From contig CBHCZH010000082.1 of assembly GCA_965977975.1 (NCBI GenBank), positions 1 through 15,140 of the forward strand: 15,140 nucleotides of DNA, written 5' to 3'. The notes under the pieces are model-generated. The model made no database searches. It was given only the letters and a program-made list of their open reading frames with translations, and was not told where the DNA came from. The stretch comes from Croceibacterium_A sp965977975. Lineage in GTDB: Bacteria > Pseudomonadota > Alphaproteobacteria > Sphingomonadales > Sphingomonadaceae. Of this stretch, positions 1 to 6,494 are shown piece by piece (position 1 is the first letter of the stretch; every line of letters begins with the position of its first letter). A program made the position numbers and the translations under genes.

Positions 1-1160
1 CAGATCTGGTTCTTGCCGCCGACCTTGGCGTGATAGAGCGCTAGGTCCGCACCCTGCATCAGCCCCTCCATGTCGGGGCCGTCGTCGGGCAGCAGCGCCA
101 CCCCCATCGAGGCGGCGGTATCGATGCGATGGCCCTCGACCCGCGCCGGGCGCGAAATCTCGTCGATCAGGCCGCGCGCCAGCCGCTCGCTTTCGGCACG
201 ATCGCCTACCTCTGCGACGATGATGAATTCATCGCCGCCGAACCGCGAGATCGTCGCCCCTTCAGGTGCCGCCTCGCGCAGGCGATTGGCGACCTCGGCG
301 AGCACCTTGTCGCCGACCGTGTGGCCGAGCGTGTCGTTGATTTCCTTGAACCGGTCGAGGTCGATCCAGAACATCGCCAGTTTCTGGTTGGTGGGAAGCC
401 GTGTCAGCATCTCCGCCGCGTCGTCGTTGAGGCCGGCGCGATTGGTCAGGCCGGTGACCACGTCGGTGCGTGCGAGGTCGCGCATCTTGTCGGCAAGACG
501 GCGACTGGTCTCCGCGGCGTCGATGGACGTGCGCATGACCTGAAAAAGCGACCCGGTAATCTGCACCATCGCCGGCAGCATGAGAGCCAGCGAGACCCCA
601 AGGATGAGATACGAGATTTTGGCCGAAATCATGCAGACGACGATCACCGGCGCGAGCGCCAGGAATATCTGGCCGATGGCGATGGCCGGACGCCCGGCGT
701 TGCGCGAGGACATCGCCACGCCGTAGGCGATGGCGTTGCCCACGGTCAGCGTCTGAACGCTCGACTGCAGATCGAACAGCAGCGTCTGCGCGGCGATGAT
801 CCCGCACATACCGGCGTAGCTGAAGGCCCCGACCTCAAAGAGGACTTCCAGCGCCTTGGTGTCGAACTCCTTCAGCCGGGGCAACAGGTACGCCATGACG
901 ACGCGCAATGCGGCGACCGCGGTCAGGATCGCGGCGGAGTAGGCCAACCTGTGGTCATTGCCCTCGATCACCGCGCCCCACGCGGTGAGAATGCCGCACA
1001 GGGCCCCGATCAGCACACCGCTTGGCTGCGCGTACAGCTTCTCGATCAGGATCTGACGGACATGGTCATCCGTCGCAGTCCTGGTCGGGATCAGCCTCAG
1101 CAGTCGGTGACGAAAACCAGCGATCGTTCGGCTCCTAGGTCTCCCTGCTGCCGTAGACAA
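1..1160 (-). CDS. Membrane-bound GGDEF-domain diguanylate cyclase, C-terminus cut off by window edge
   Basis: This gene would make cyclic di-GMP from two GTP at the inner membrane. Reading the reverse strand, about 200 N-terminal residues contain five or six hydrophobic segments, for example SGVLIGALCGILTAWGAVI and AIAIGQIFLALAPVIVV. A GGDEF domain follows from about residue 235, with the RTDVVTGLTNR entry motif, WIDLDRFKEIND and the active-site RFGGDEF at about residues 306-312 (bases 225-245). Near the edge the frame reads ADLALYHAK, a typical late GGDEF motif. The frame is still open at base 1, so the protein continues, and an EAL domain could follow. The RxxD inhibitory site normally just upstream of GGDEF is absent (PEGA is there instead). 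The start is uncertain: an in-frame stop lies at 1167-1169, there is no in-frame ATG before the residue at 894-896, and the upstream sequence reads as coding. The TTG at 1158-1160 is therefore the earliest possible start, with no clear ribosome binding site. Confidence 0.85.
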   Translation of the reverse strand, partial: MSTAAGRPRSRTIAGFRHRLLRLIPTRTATDDHVRQILIEKLYAQPSGVLIGALCGILTAWGAVIEGNDHRLAYSAAILTAVAALRVVMAYLLPRLKEFDTKALEVLFEVGAFSYAGMCGIIAAQTLLFDLQSSVQTLTVGNAIAYGVAMSSRNAGRPAIAIGQIFLALAPVIVVCMISAKISYLILGVSLALMLPAMVQITGSLFQVMRTSIDAAETSRRLADKMRDLARTDVVTGLTNRAGLNDDAAEMLTRLPTNQKLAMFWIDLDRFKEINDTLGHTVGDKVLAEVANRLREAAPEGATISRFGGDEFIIVAEVGDRAESERLARGLIDEISRPARVEGHRIDTAASMGVALLPDDGPDMEGLMQGADLALYHAKVGGKNQI

Positions 1161-1289
1161 ATTGGGTCACTGACTGGTTAATGGCACGTCAGGGGTTCCT
1201 TTTACGGCTGGCGCAGCACCCGTTTCCCTCGAGTAAAGGCAGCCATTTTTCGTGCATGCCTCAAAGAAGGACACCCGCCCGGCTCACGC

Positions 1290-1318
1290 TTGCATTGTGG
1301 TAAATCCTTGGTTAAAAA
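1290..1318 (+). promoter_or_regulatory. Possible sigma-70 promoter of the desaturase gene
   Basis: TTGCAT at 1290-1295 and TAAAAA at 1313-1318 are separated by exactly 17 bases, in the AT-richest part of the region. This places a transcript start near 1325, ahead of the preferred ATG at 1363. Both hexamers match the consensus only partly, so this is a weak call. If correct, it argues against the longer reading that starts at 1252. Confidence 0.25.
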
Positions 1319-1362
1319 CCGGAACGCTCAATCATCGAGCGCCCCCAACTTTGCGAGAACGA

Positions 1363-2595
1363 ATGCCCGAGGTCTTGGCCGCGCCGCTCACGGAATCGCG
1401 AACCGATGTCGAGCGACTGCCGACACGCGCTGAGCTGCACGCGCGCATTGCGCCTTACGCGCGCGCCGATTCCTTCAAGGGTTACAAGTCGTTCGCGATC
1501 GATCTGACGCTTTATGCGCTCGGCATCGCCGGCGTGCTGTCGTTCGAAGGCATGGCGGGGAAGATCGCCGGCGGTCTCCTTGCCGGCGTCGCCCTGGTCA
1601 ACCTCGGTTCGCTTTCGCATGAAGCGGCGCATCGCACGATGGTGAAGTCACGGCTGGGCAACAAGGTTATCGCCGTCATCACCCTGACGATGATCCTCTT
1701 TAATTACCGCCTGTGGATCTACGATCATCACGTGCTGCATCACGGCCGCACAAATGTGAAGCACTACAATTTCCTGTCTCCCCTCACGCTGGCCGAATAC
1801 CGGCGCCTGTCGCGGTTCCGGCGGGCGCTCTACCGCGCTTACCACTCCCCATCGGGGGCCGGCATCCTGCTCTATTACCTGCTGGAACGCTGGCCGAGCG
1901 TGCATTTCTATCCCGGCGCCTGGCTGCCACAGAGGTTTCGCGCTTCGGCTTGGGGCTACACCCTGCTGATGACGGTCTGGATGACGGCGCTGCTGAGCCT
2001 GCTGGTGCTGGTGCCGTCGGCGCAGAACAACAGTGTCGTTGCGGCGGTTCTGTGCGGTTTCTTGCTGCCCTACACGATCTGGTTCGCGACCTTCTCGATG
2101 ACTGCGTTCCTTCAACACACCAATCCGCAACTGCGCTGGTACCCCGACGTCGCCAGCATGGCCTCGCCGTCGGAATCGACGTCGGTACATGTGGGTATTC
2201 CCCACTGGATGAACCACATGACCCATTACGTGCTGGAACATCCCGTCCATCACGTTTCCGCGATGATCCCGCACTATCACCTCAAGCAGGCGCAGGCCGC
2301 GCTGAAAGGGATGGTGCCTCCCAACATCATCACGATGCGCTTCACCCCGGCCAACATGAGCGATGTGCTTCGGCGCTGCAGGCTCTACGATTACGACGCG
2401 CATGCCTGGCAGGATTTCCGTGGCGAAGTGACGGCAATTCCACTCGATATCGGCAAGACCCGCGTCCTTCCGGCGGAGCGGTCGTCCGATGGCCTTCTGC
2501 CCGATCGGTCCGATCATTCGCCGGGTATTTTCTTCCCGGCAGAACGGGCTGCGCTGACTTCGGAACCAACTTCGGCGAGGCGGCAGGACGCCTAA
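1363..2595 (+). CDS. Membrane fatty acid desaturase (three-histidine-box family)
   Basis: This is an integral-membrane di-iron enzyme that would introduce a double bond into an acyl chain, using oxygen and an electron donor. Counting from the ATG at 1363 (410 residues), the three histidine boxes are HEAAH (86-90), HHVLHH (122-127) and HPVHH (293-297). A further FLQHTNP motif at about 249-255 resembles plant- and cyanobacterial-type acyl-lipid desaturases. Hydrophobic segments lie around residues 45-58, 68-83, 102-117, 197-218 and 225-247. The last 50 or so residues form a polar tail outside the family core. The frame extends to an ATG at 1252, but those 37 extra residues look non-coding and lack a ribosome site; GAGAAC lies just before 1363. 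The gene diverges from the diguanylate cyclase. Substrate and regiospecificity cannot be read from sequence; a carotenoid-modifying role is possible but less likely. Confidence 0.85.
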   Translation: MPEVLAAPLTESRTDVERLPTRAELHARIAPYARADSFKGYKSFAIDLTLYALGIAGVLSFEGMAGKIAGGLLAGVALVNLGSLSHEAAHRTMVKSRLGNKVIAVITLTMILFNYRLWIYDHHVLHHGRTNVKHYNFLSPLTLAEYRRLSRFRRALYRAYHSPSGAGILLYYLLERWPSVHFYPGAWLPQRFRASAWGYTLLMTVWMTALLSLLVLVPSAQNNSVVAAVLCGFLLPYTIWFATFSMTAFLQHTNPQLRWYPDVASMASPSESTSVHVGIPHWMNHMTHYVLEHPVHHVSAMIPHYHLKQAQAALKGMVPPNIITMRFTPANMSDVLRRCRLYDYDAHAWQDFRGEVTAIPLDIGKTRVLPAERSSDGLLPDRSDHSPGIFFPAERAALTSEPTSARRQDA

Positions 2596-2603
2596 TCAAA
2601 GAT

Positions 2604-2912
2604 TCAGGCTAGTCCGCCCGTCCCTGCCACCAATTCGTTGGCCATGCGCCGATCGAGGGCGCGGCAGATCTCGAGCCACCACTGATAGCCCTGCCGGTCG
2701 CCGGCGAAGAACGCTGCTTCGGCCTGCTTGCGCGCACGATGCGCGGCGGCGAGGCCGTGTTCGGCAAAATGGCGCAGGGCGGCGTGGAGCATCGCGTCGG
2801 TTGCACGGGAGCCGCCGTTGTCGTTGGCCGGCAGCCCCATCGCCTTGCCGATCTCGCGCGGGTTGATCCGCGGAGCAAGGGCATAGGGCGGAGCTGCAAA
2901 GCGGATAGGCAT
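2604..2912 (-). CDS. Small conserved hypothetical protein (102 residues)
   Basis: I do not recognise a domain, but the sequence reads as a real small soluble protein. It starts MPIRFAAPPYALAPRINPREIG, with a proline-rich head, then GLPANDNGGSRATDAM and a mostly helical body containing HAALRHFAEHGL and the aromatic patch GYQWWLEICRALD. I recall similar short proteins in sphingomonad genomes, which is from memory and not a search. There is no signal peptide or membrane segment. It converges on the desaturase gene with 8 bases between the two stop codons. No strong ribosome binding site precedes the ATG at 2910-2912. The other minus-strand frames over the same stretch are arginine- and proline-rich and look like shadows. 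Confidence 0.65.
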   Translation of the reverse strand: MPIRFAAPPYALAPRINPREIGKAMGLPANDNGGSRATDAMLHAALRHFAEHGLAAAHRARKQAEAAFFAGDRQGYQWWLEICRALDRRMANELVAGTGGLA

Positions 2913-3015
2913 GGCGGTGTCCGGGGTTGCGAACCGCCAGTCCTAGCGCGACGCGGCTAAGCGAAGGTTTGCCCGCATGGTTTCCCGAATATTGACACGG
3001 GTTTACCATCCTGAC

Positions 3016-3095
3016 CGCCATTCCGGCGGAAGCCGGGATCTCGTCGGCCGAACCGGAGCTTGCGGCATGAGGTCCCGGCTTCCGCCGGGATGACG
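3016..3095. repeat. Inverted pair of REP-like palindromes (family with ...GGGATGACG ends)
   Basis: The arms 3016-3042 and 3069-3095 are 27-base inverted copies differing at about three positions. Each arm is itself a hairpin: on the right, TCCCGGC (3073-3079) pairs with GCCGGGA (3084-3090) around a TTCC loop, and the left arm has the same layout with a GGAA loop. The layout is typical of dispersed bacterial REP/BIME elements. It lies just past the stop of the wall hydrolase gene and could stabilise or end that transcript. It is the same general family as the element at 6513-6588. Confidence 0.75.
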
Positions 3096-3104
3096 TGCAA
3101 TGGC

Positions 3105-4199
3105 TTACGGCTGCTTCAACCATTGGCCGCTGCGGGCATACTCCTCGCGCACCTGCCCGGCGGAGGGAGCCGCGTTGGCGCGAAACAGCGCATCGCCACC
3201 TCGCGCCTCGACCTCGACAGCATAGACGGGTGACGCCGCCGTGACGCCGTGCGCTTCGGCGAGAGTTTCCTCGTAGGCGCGGGCCAGTACGAGCGGATCG
3301 GTTGCTGTCGGCGCGGCATCGGCGCGCCGGGGAGCAGGCGCCGCAATCGGCTCGCCGCCATCGTAGGTGTCGCTGAATGCCAGCGAGCGTCCCGCGGCGC
3401 CGCGCCAGCGGTAGAACCGGTGAGCGCCGATCGTGCCGACATTGTCGAGGCTGTCGGCCCAGTACGGGTGAATCTGCACCGTATGGTAGTGCGTCGCCAG
3501 CCCGACGGGGGCGTAGACAGCGCCGGCCAGCGCCGCACGGGCCACCGCGGCCGCACGATCCCACCACATCCGCGCGGGCTTGCGGGCCATCGAGCCGTCG
3601 CAGGTGAAGCTGAACTGGCATCCGGTGCGCCGCTCGGAACCCTGGAAGACCACGCCGCACACGGTGTCGGGATAGGCCGGGTGGGCGACCCGGTTGAGCA
3701 CCACCTGGGCGACCGCGCGTTGCCCGGCGTCGGGCTCGGTCGCCGCCTCGTAGTAAATCGCCAGTGTCAGGCACTGTTGCGCGCGCGCGCGGTCGGTCAC
3801 GCTGCCGGCGAGTCGAAGCGCGCGCGCGGCAGGGCCGGAATCGAGCAGGCCGGCGGACGGGCGTGGAAGGGCTGATTCCGCCTGGTCCGCCGGCCCTGGA
3901 TCTGCCGGGTTGCGCAGGTTCGGCAGGTCGTCCAGGTAATAGAACGCAGAGCCGGGGAAGCTTTCACCGGGCGTCTCGAAGGCCATCGGCGCGCTCTCGG
4001 TGGGAGACTCCATCGACCATTCGCCCGATCCGAGATCGCTCTGCGCCATCGCCGGCACCGCGATCGCCGCCGCAAGCACCGCCAGCCGCCGGCCCGCATG
4101 GCGCTTCCGTCGCCGGCCGGCAATCGGTCCGGCGGTGCGCGAAATGCGCGCGGTGAAATCGCGCGGGCGCAATTCGGATGGGAATGTGTGGTCGGTCAT
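3105..4199 (-). CDS. Cell wall hydrolase, SleB family (Hydrolase_2)
   Basis: This is an exported peptidoglycan hydrolase, predicted to act as a lytic transglycosylase-like enzyme in the periplasm or at the cell surface. The 364-residue protein has a basic head (GRRRKRHAGRR, about 28-38) followed by the hydrophobic LAVLAAAIAVPAMAQ (39-53). This fits a signal peptide with an unusually long n-region, or a single membrane anchor. Residues 54-140 are low in recognisable structure. The SleB domain spans about 141-275: CLTLAIYYEAATEP carries the putative catalytic glutamate (E151), then GQRAVAQVVLNRV, the FSFTCDG motif at 197-202 and ATHYHT at 235-240. In non-spore-forming alphaproteobacteria this family is associated with wall remodelling rather than germination. 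The C-terminal 90 residues are not assigned. The start at 4199 is the ATG furthest upstream, preceded by a GAAGGGC-type ribosome site. The gene diverges from the B12 operon. Confidence 0.85.
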   Translation of the reverse strand: MTDHTFPSELRPRDFTARISRTAGPIAGRRRKRHAGRRLAVLAAAIAVPAMAQSDLGSGEWSMESPTESAPMAFETPGESFPGSAFYYLDDLPNLRNPADPGPADQAESALPRPSAGLLDSGPAARALRLAGSVTDRARAQQCLTLAIYYEAATEPDAGQRAVAQVVLNRVAHPAYPDTVCGVVFQGSERRTGCQFSFTCDGSMARKPARMWWDRAAAVARAALAGAVYAPVGLATHYHTVQIHPYWADSLDNVGTIGAHRFYRWRGAAGRSLAFSDTYDGGEPIAAPAPRRADAAPTATDPLVLARAYEETLAEAHGVTAASPVYAVEVEARGGDALFRANAAPSAGQVREEYARSGQWLKQP

Positions 4200-4266
4200 G
4201 AGCGCCCTTCGGGCGTAGCGGCTGAATGCTCGTGCCGCATCCGTCGCGGCGGCGCCGTGCCAAAGC

Positions 4267-4294
4267 TGGACACGGCGCGACAGGATGTTAATGA
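4267..4294 (+). promoter_or_regulatory. Candidate promoter of the B12 operon, with overlapping inverted repeat
   Basis: TGGACA at 4267-4272 (five of six against TTGACA) and TAATGA at 4289-4294 are 16 bases apart. This would put the transcript start close to 4301, exactly where the riboswitch P1 stem begins; that fit is the main support, because the -10 match is poor. A perfect 8-base inverted repeat, GCGCCGTG (4252-4259) and CACGGCGC (4271-4278), straddles the -35 region and could be an operator. Both calls are tentative. Confidence 0.25.
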
Positions 4295-4300
4295 GCGCCG

Positions 4301-4485
4301 CGACGTCACGGATCGCCCGGTAAGCCGGGCCGGCGAGCGAAAGCGCGCCGAGGGAAGCGGGTCATTCCCGCGCTGCCCCCGCAACTGTGACCGGAGAGCC
4401 GCGCTCCACAAGGCCACTGGTTCATACCGGGAAGGCGGGGCAACGGCAGCGATCCGGGAGCCAGGAGACCTGGCCGTGACAGTCG
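4301..4485 (+). ncRNA. Cobalamin (vitamin B12) riboswitch
   Basis: The conserved cobalamin riboswitch core is present in order: GAGGGAAGCGGGT (about 4349-4361), GCTGCCCCCGCAACTGTGA (4373-4391), GCCACTG (4413-4419), GGGAAGGCG (4429-4437) and GAGCCAGGAGACCTG (4458-4472). The closing P1 helix can be drawn directly: CGACGTCACGG at 4301-4311 pairs with CCGTGAC-a-GTCG at 4474-4485, with one bulged base. Cobalamin binding should lower expression of the downstream btuB-btuF-btuC-btuD operon, which is the usual genetic target of this RNA. No uridine-rich terminator follows, so control is more likely at translation, through the hairpins at 4519-4569. Confidence 0.95.
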
Positions 4486-4518
4486 TTCGGCGCCGGGCGG
4501 GGTGTACCGGAAGCCAGC

Positions 4519-4573
4519 GGAGAGGCGCGGACAAGCGCGTCTCTCCCGCCATGAACGGCAAGTTCATGGAGGG
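4519..4573 (+). promoter_or_regulatory. Two-hairpin leader (probable expression platform) ending in the btuB ribosome binding site
   Basis: Hairpin 1: GGAGAGGCGCG (4519-4529) pairs with CGCGTCTCTCC (4536-4546), 11 pairs including one G-U, loop GACAAG. Hairpin 2: CCATGAAC (4549-4556) pairs perfectly with GTTCATGG (4562-4569), loop GGCAA. The right arm of hairpin 2 ends inside the ribosome binding site GGAGGG (4568-4573), which stands 4-5 bases before the btuB ATG at 4578. Formation of hairpin 2 would therefore cover part of the site. It also holds two other in-frame ATGs, at 4551 and 4566. That this is how the riboswitch acts is inference. Confidence 0.55.
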
Positions 4574-4577
4574 AAAT

Positions 4578-6494
4578 ATGAAGCACAGTTTTCTGTTTTT
4601 TCTGACTTTTTTGGCGATGGCCGTTCCGGCGTCGGCGCAGGACGAGGCGTTGCTTGAAGAGGTCGAGGAAGAGGGCGAGCCTATCGTTTTCTTCGACGGC
4701 CCGGAGGAAAGCCGAATCACGGTCGTAGCTAGCGGGTTCGAGGAAAACGTCAGCTCAACAGGCCATGCGGTCGCGATTTTTACGCGCGATGAGATAGAAG
4801 CTGTTCAAGGCTCCGACATAATGCGATTGCTCGAGCAGTCCCCAGGTGTGAGCCTGAGCCGCAATGGGGGCCCCGGCAACTTCACCGCCGTGCGCGTGCG
4901 TGGCGCCGAGGGCGAGCAACTGCTGGTTCTTGTCGACGGCGTGCGGGTGGCCGATCCGGCCTCGCCGGGCGGGGGCTTTGACTTCGGTAACCTACTCATG
5001 GGCAACCTCGACAAGGTCGAATTGCAGCGCACCTCGAACAGCACGATCTGGGGCGGTCAAGCGCTAGGCGGTGTGCTCGTGGTGACCACGGGCGGCAGAC
5101 CGGGCAGATCGGTCTCGGCCGAGTACGGCGCCCACGACACATTCTACGGCACGGCCGGCGTCGACATGGCGCGGGGCCCCGTCGCCTTCGATGTCCGAGC
5201 CGGATATCTGACCAGCGATGGATTCTCGGCCGCCGCTGCCGGCACGGAGCCCGACGGATTCCGCCAGAGCGAACTTGCCGGTCGGCTCAGGGCCAACCTC
5301 ACCCGCACCCTGTCCGTCTTCGCGACCGGGCGCTACGCCGACGGCCGGCTCGAGATCGACGGCTTCCCCGCACCTGCGTTCATGCTCGCGGACACGGGAG
5401 AATACCAGGACACACGGCAGCTATCGGGCGCAGCCGGGCTTGCTTTCGCGAGCGACGCGCTCGAGCTGCATGCGGCGTTTTCGCTCGCCGACACCGAGCG
5501 GGAGAATTTCGATCCCGCGTTCGGCACGGCGCCCGGTTACACCACCGACGGCGAAAGCGAGCGTGCCGAATTGCGCGGCCGCTGGAGTCTCGCCGATGGC
5601 CTCGCCCTCGATTTCGGCGGCGAACGCGAATGGCTGCGTTTCTCGACGCTGTTCGATTCTGAACGCCGCACCGCGATTTGGGGCGGCTATGCCCAGCTCG
5701 ACTACGACCGCGGTCCGCTCCACCTCGCCGCCGGCCTGCGCCGCGACGAGCACCGCGACTTCGGCGGCGAATGGAGCCTGGGGGCTGACGCGGCTTATGC
5801 GCTTTCCGACGCATGGCGCGTGACCGCCTCTTACGGCGAGGGTTTCAAGGCCCCGACGTTGTTCCAGCTCCATTCGGACTTCGGCAATTCACTGCTGCAG
5901 CCGGAGCGCAGCCGCAGCTATGACGTCGGGATCGGATATGGAAACGGTGACCTGGACGTCACATTGACTGCCTTCCGCCGCGATACGGAGGATCTGATCG
6001 GCTTCGTCAGCTGCTTCGGCACAACTACCGGGATCTGCACCGGCCGTCCGTTCGGTACTTATGACAACATCGGCCGTGCGCGCGCGCAGGGGCTCGAACT
6101 CGAAGGACGTGTCGAACCGGTCGAGGGCCTCGCGCTGGGTGCCGCCTACACCCTGCTAAATGCCGAGGACCGCACGCCGGGCAGCGTTAACCGCGGCAAC
6201 GATCTTCCGCGTCGCCCAAAGCACGCGCTGACCGCGACTGCGGATTGGGAGGCCATCGATGGTCTTACCCTCGGTACCGACCTGCGCGTGGTTTCGGATA
6301 GCTTCGACGACGCGGCGAACCTGGTGCCGCTCGACGGCTACGAGGTTCTGACCCTGCGCGGCGAGTGGGACGCGAGCGAGCACGTCACGCTGTTCGGCCG
6401 GGTGGAAAACATTTGGGACGAAACCTACCAGACCGCCGCCGGCTACGCGACGTCGGGCCGCGGGGCCTACCTGGGCGCGAGAGCGCGGTTTTGA
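4578..6494 (+). CDS. btuB: TonB-dependent outer membrane receptor for vitamin B12 (BtuB)
   Basis: This is a 638-residue outer membrane gated beta-barrel that imports cobalamins using TonB/ExbBD energy. Residues 1-20 are a signal peptide (MKHSFLFFLTFLAMAVPASA, cleaved before QDE). An acidic linker leads to a TonB box, RITVVAS (46-52). The plug domain follows at about 60-172, with IMRLLEQSPGVSLSRNGG, AVRVRGAEGEQLLVLVDGVRV and STIWGGQALGGVLVVTT. The barrel runs to a terminal LGARARF, ending in phenylalanine as expected for Bam-dependent assembly. The B12 assignment rests on the cobalamin riboswitch directly upstream and the btuF, btuC and btuD genes directly downstream. The ATG at 4578 is chosen because GGAGGG precedes it at ideal spacing and the signal peptide starts there. 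The open frame reaches back to 4098, but that would translate the riboswitch. In-frame ATGs at 4551 and 4566 are less likely starts. Confidence 0.93.
   Translation: MKHSFLFFLTFLAMAVPASAQDEALLEEVEEEGEPIVFFDGPEESRITVVASGFEENVSSTGHAVAIFTRDEIEAVQGSDIMRLLEQSPGVSLSRNGGPGNFTAVRVRGAEGEQLLVLVDGVRVADPASPGGGFDFGNLLMGNLDKVELQRTSNSTIWGGQALGGVLVVTTGGRPGRSVSAEYGAHDTFYGTAGVDMARGPVAFDVRAGYLTSDGFSAAAAGTEPDGFRQSELAGRLRANLTRTLSVFATGRYADGRLEIDGFPAPAFMLADTGEYQDTRQLSGAAGLAFASDALELHAAFSLADTERENFDPAFGTAPGYTTDGESERAELRGRWSLADGLALDFGGEREWLRFSTLFDSERRTAIWGGYAQLDYDRGPLHLAAGLRRDEHRDFGGEWSLGADAAYALSDAWRVTASYGEGFKAPTLFQLHSDFGNSLLQPERSRSYDVGIGYGNGDLDVTLTAFRRDTEDLIGFVSCFGTTTGICTGRPFGTYDNIGRARAQGLELEGRVEPVEGLALGAAYTLLNAEDRTPGSVNRGNDLPRRPKHALTATADWEAIDGLTLGTDLRVVSDSFDDAANLVPLDGYEVLTLRGEWDASEHVTLFGRVENIWDETYQTAAGYATSGRGAYLGARARF

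Noticed and set aside
129..1181. A 350-codon plus-strand open frame
   Set aside because: It is antisense to the GGDEF gene, whose active-site motif and membrane helices are clear on the other strand.
1252..1362. A longer desaturase start at 1252
   Set aside because: It has no ribosome site, the extra residues are not typical of the family, and the candidate promoter lies inside this stretch.
2596..3774. A 392-codon minus-strand open frame
   Set aside because: It crosses the palindromic repeat and overlaps the SleB-type gene and the small gene in another frame; its arginine/glycine-rich product shows no domain.
3105..4199. SleB-type hydrolase as a spore germination gene
   Set aside because: The surrounding genes are Gram-negative (TonB receptor, outer membrane transport), and this family occurs widely in non-sporulating alphaproteobacteria.
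4098..4577. Extension of the btuB frame by 160 codons upstream
   Set aside because: It would translate the cobalamin riboswitch and its hairpins. The signal peptide and a well-spaced ribosome site both point to 4578.
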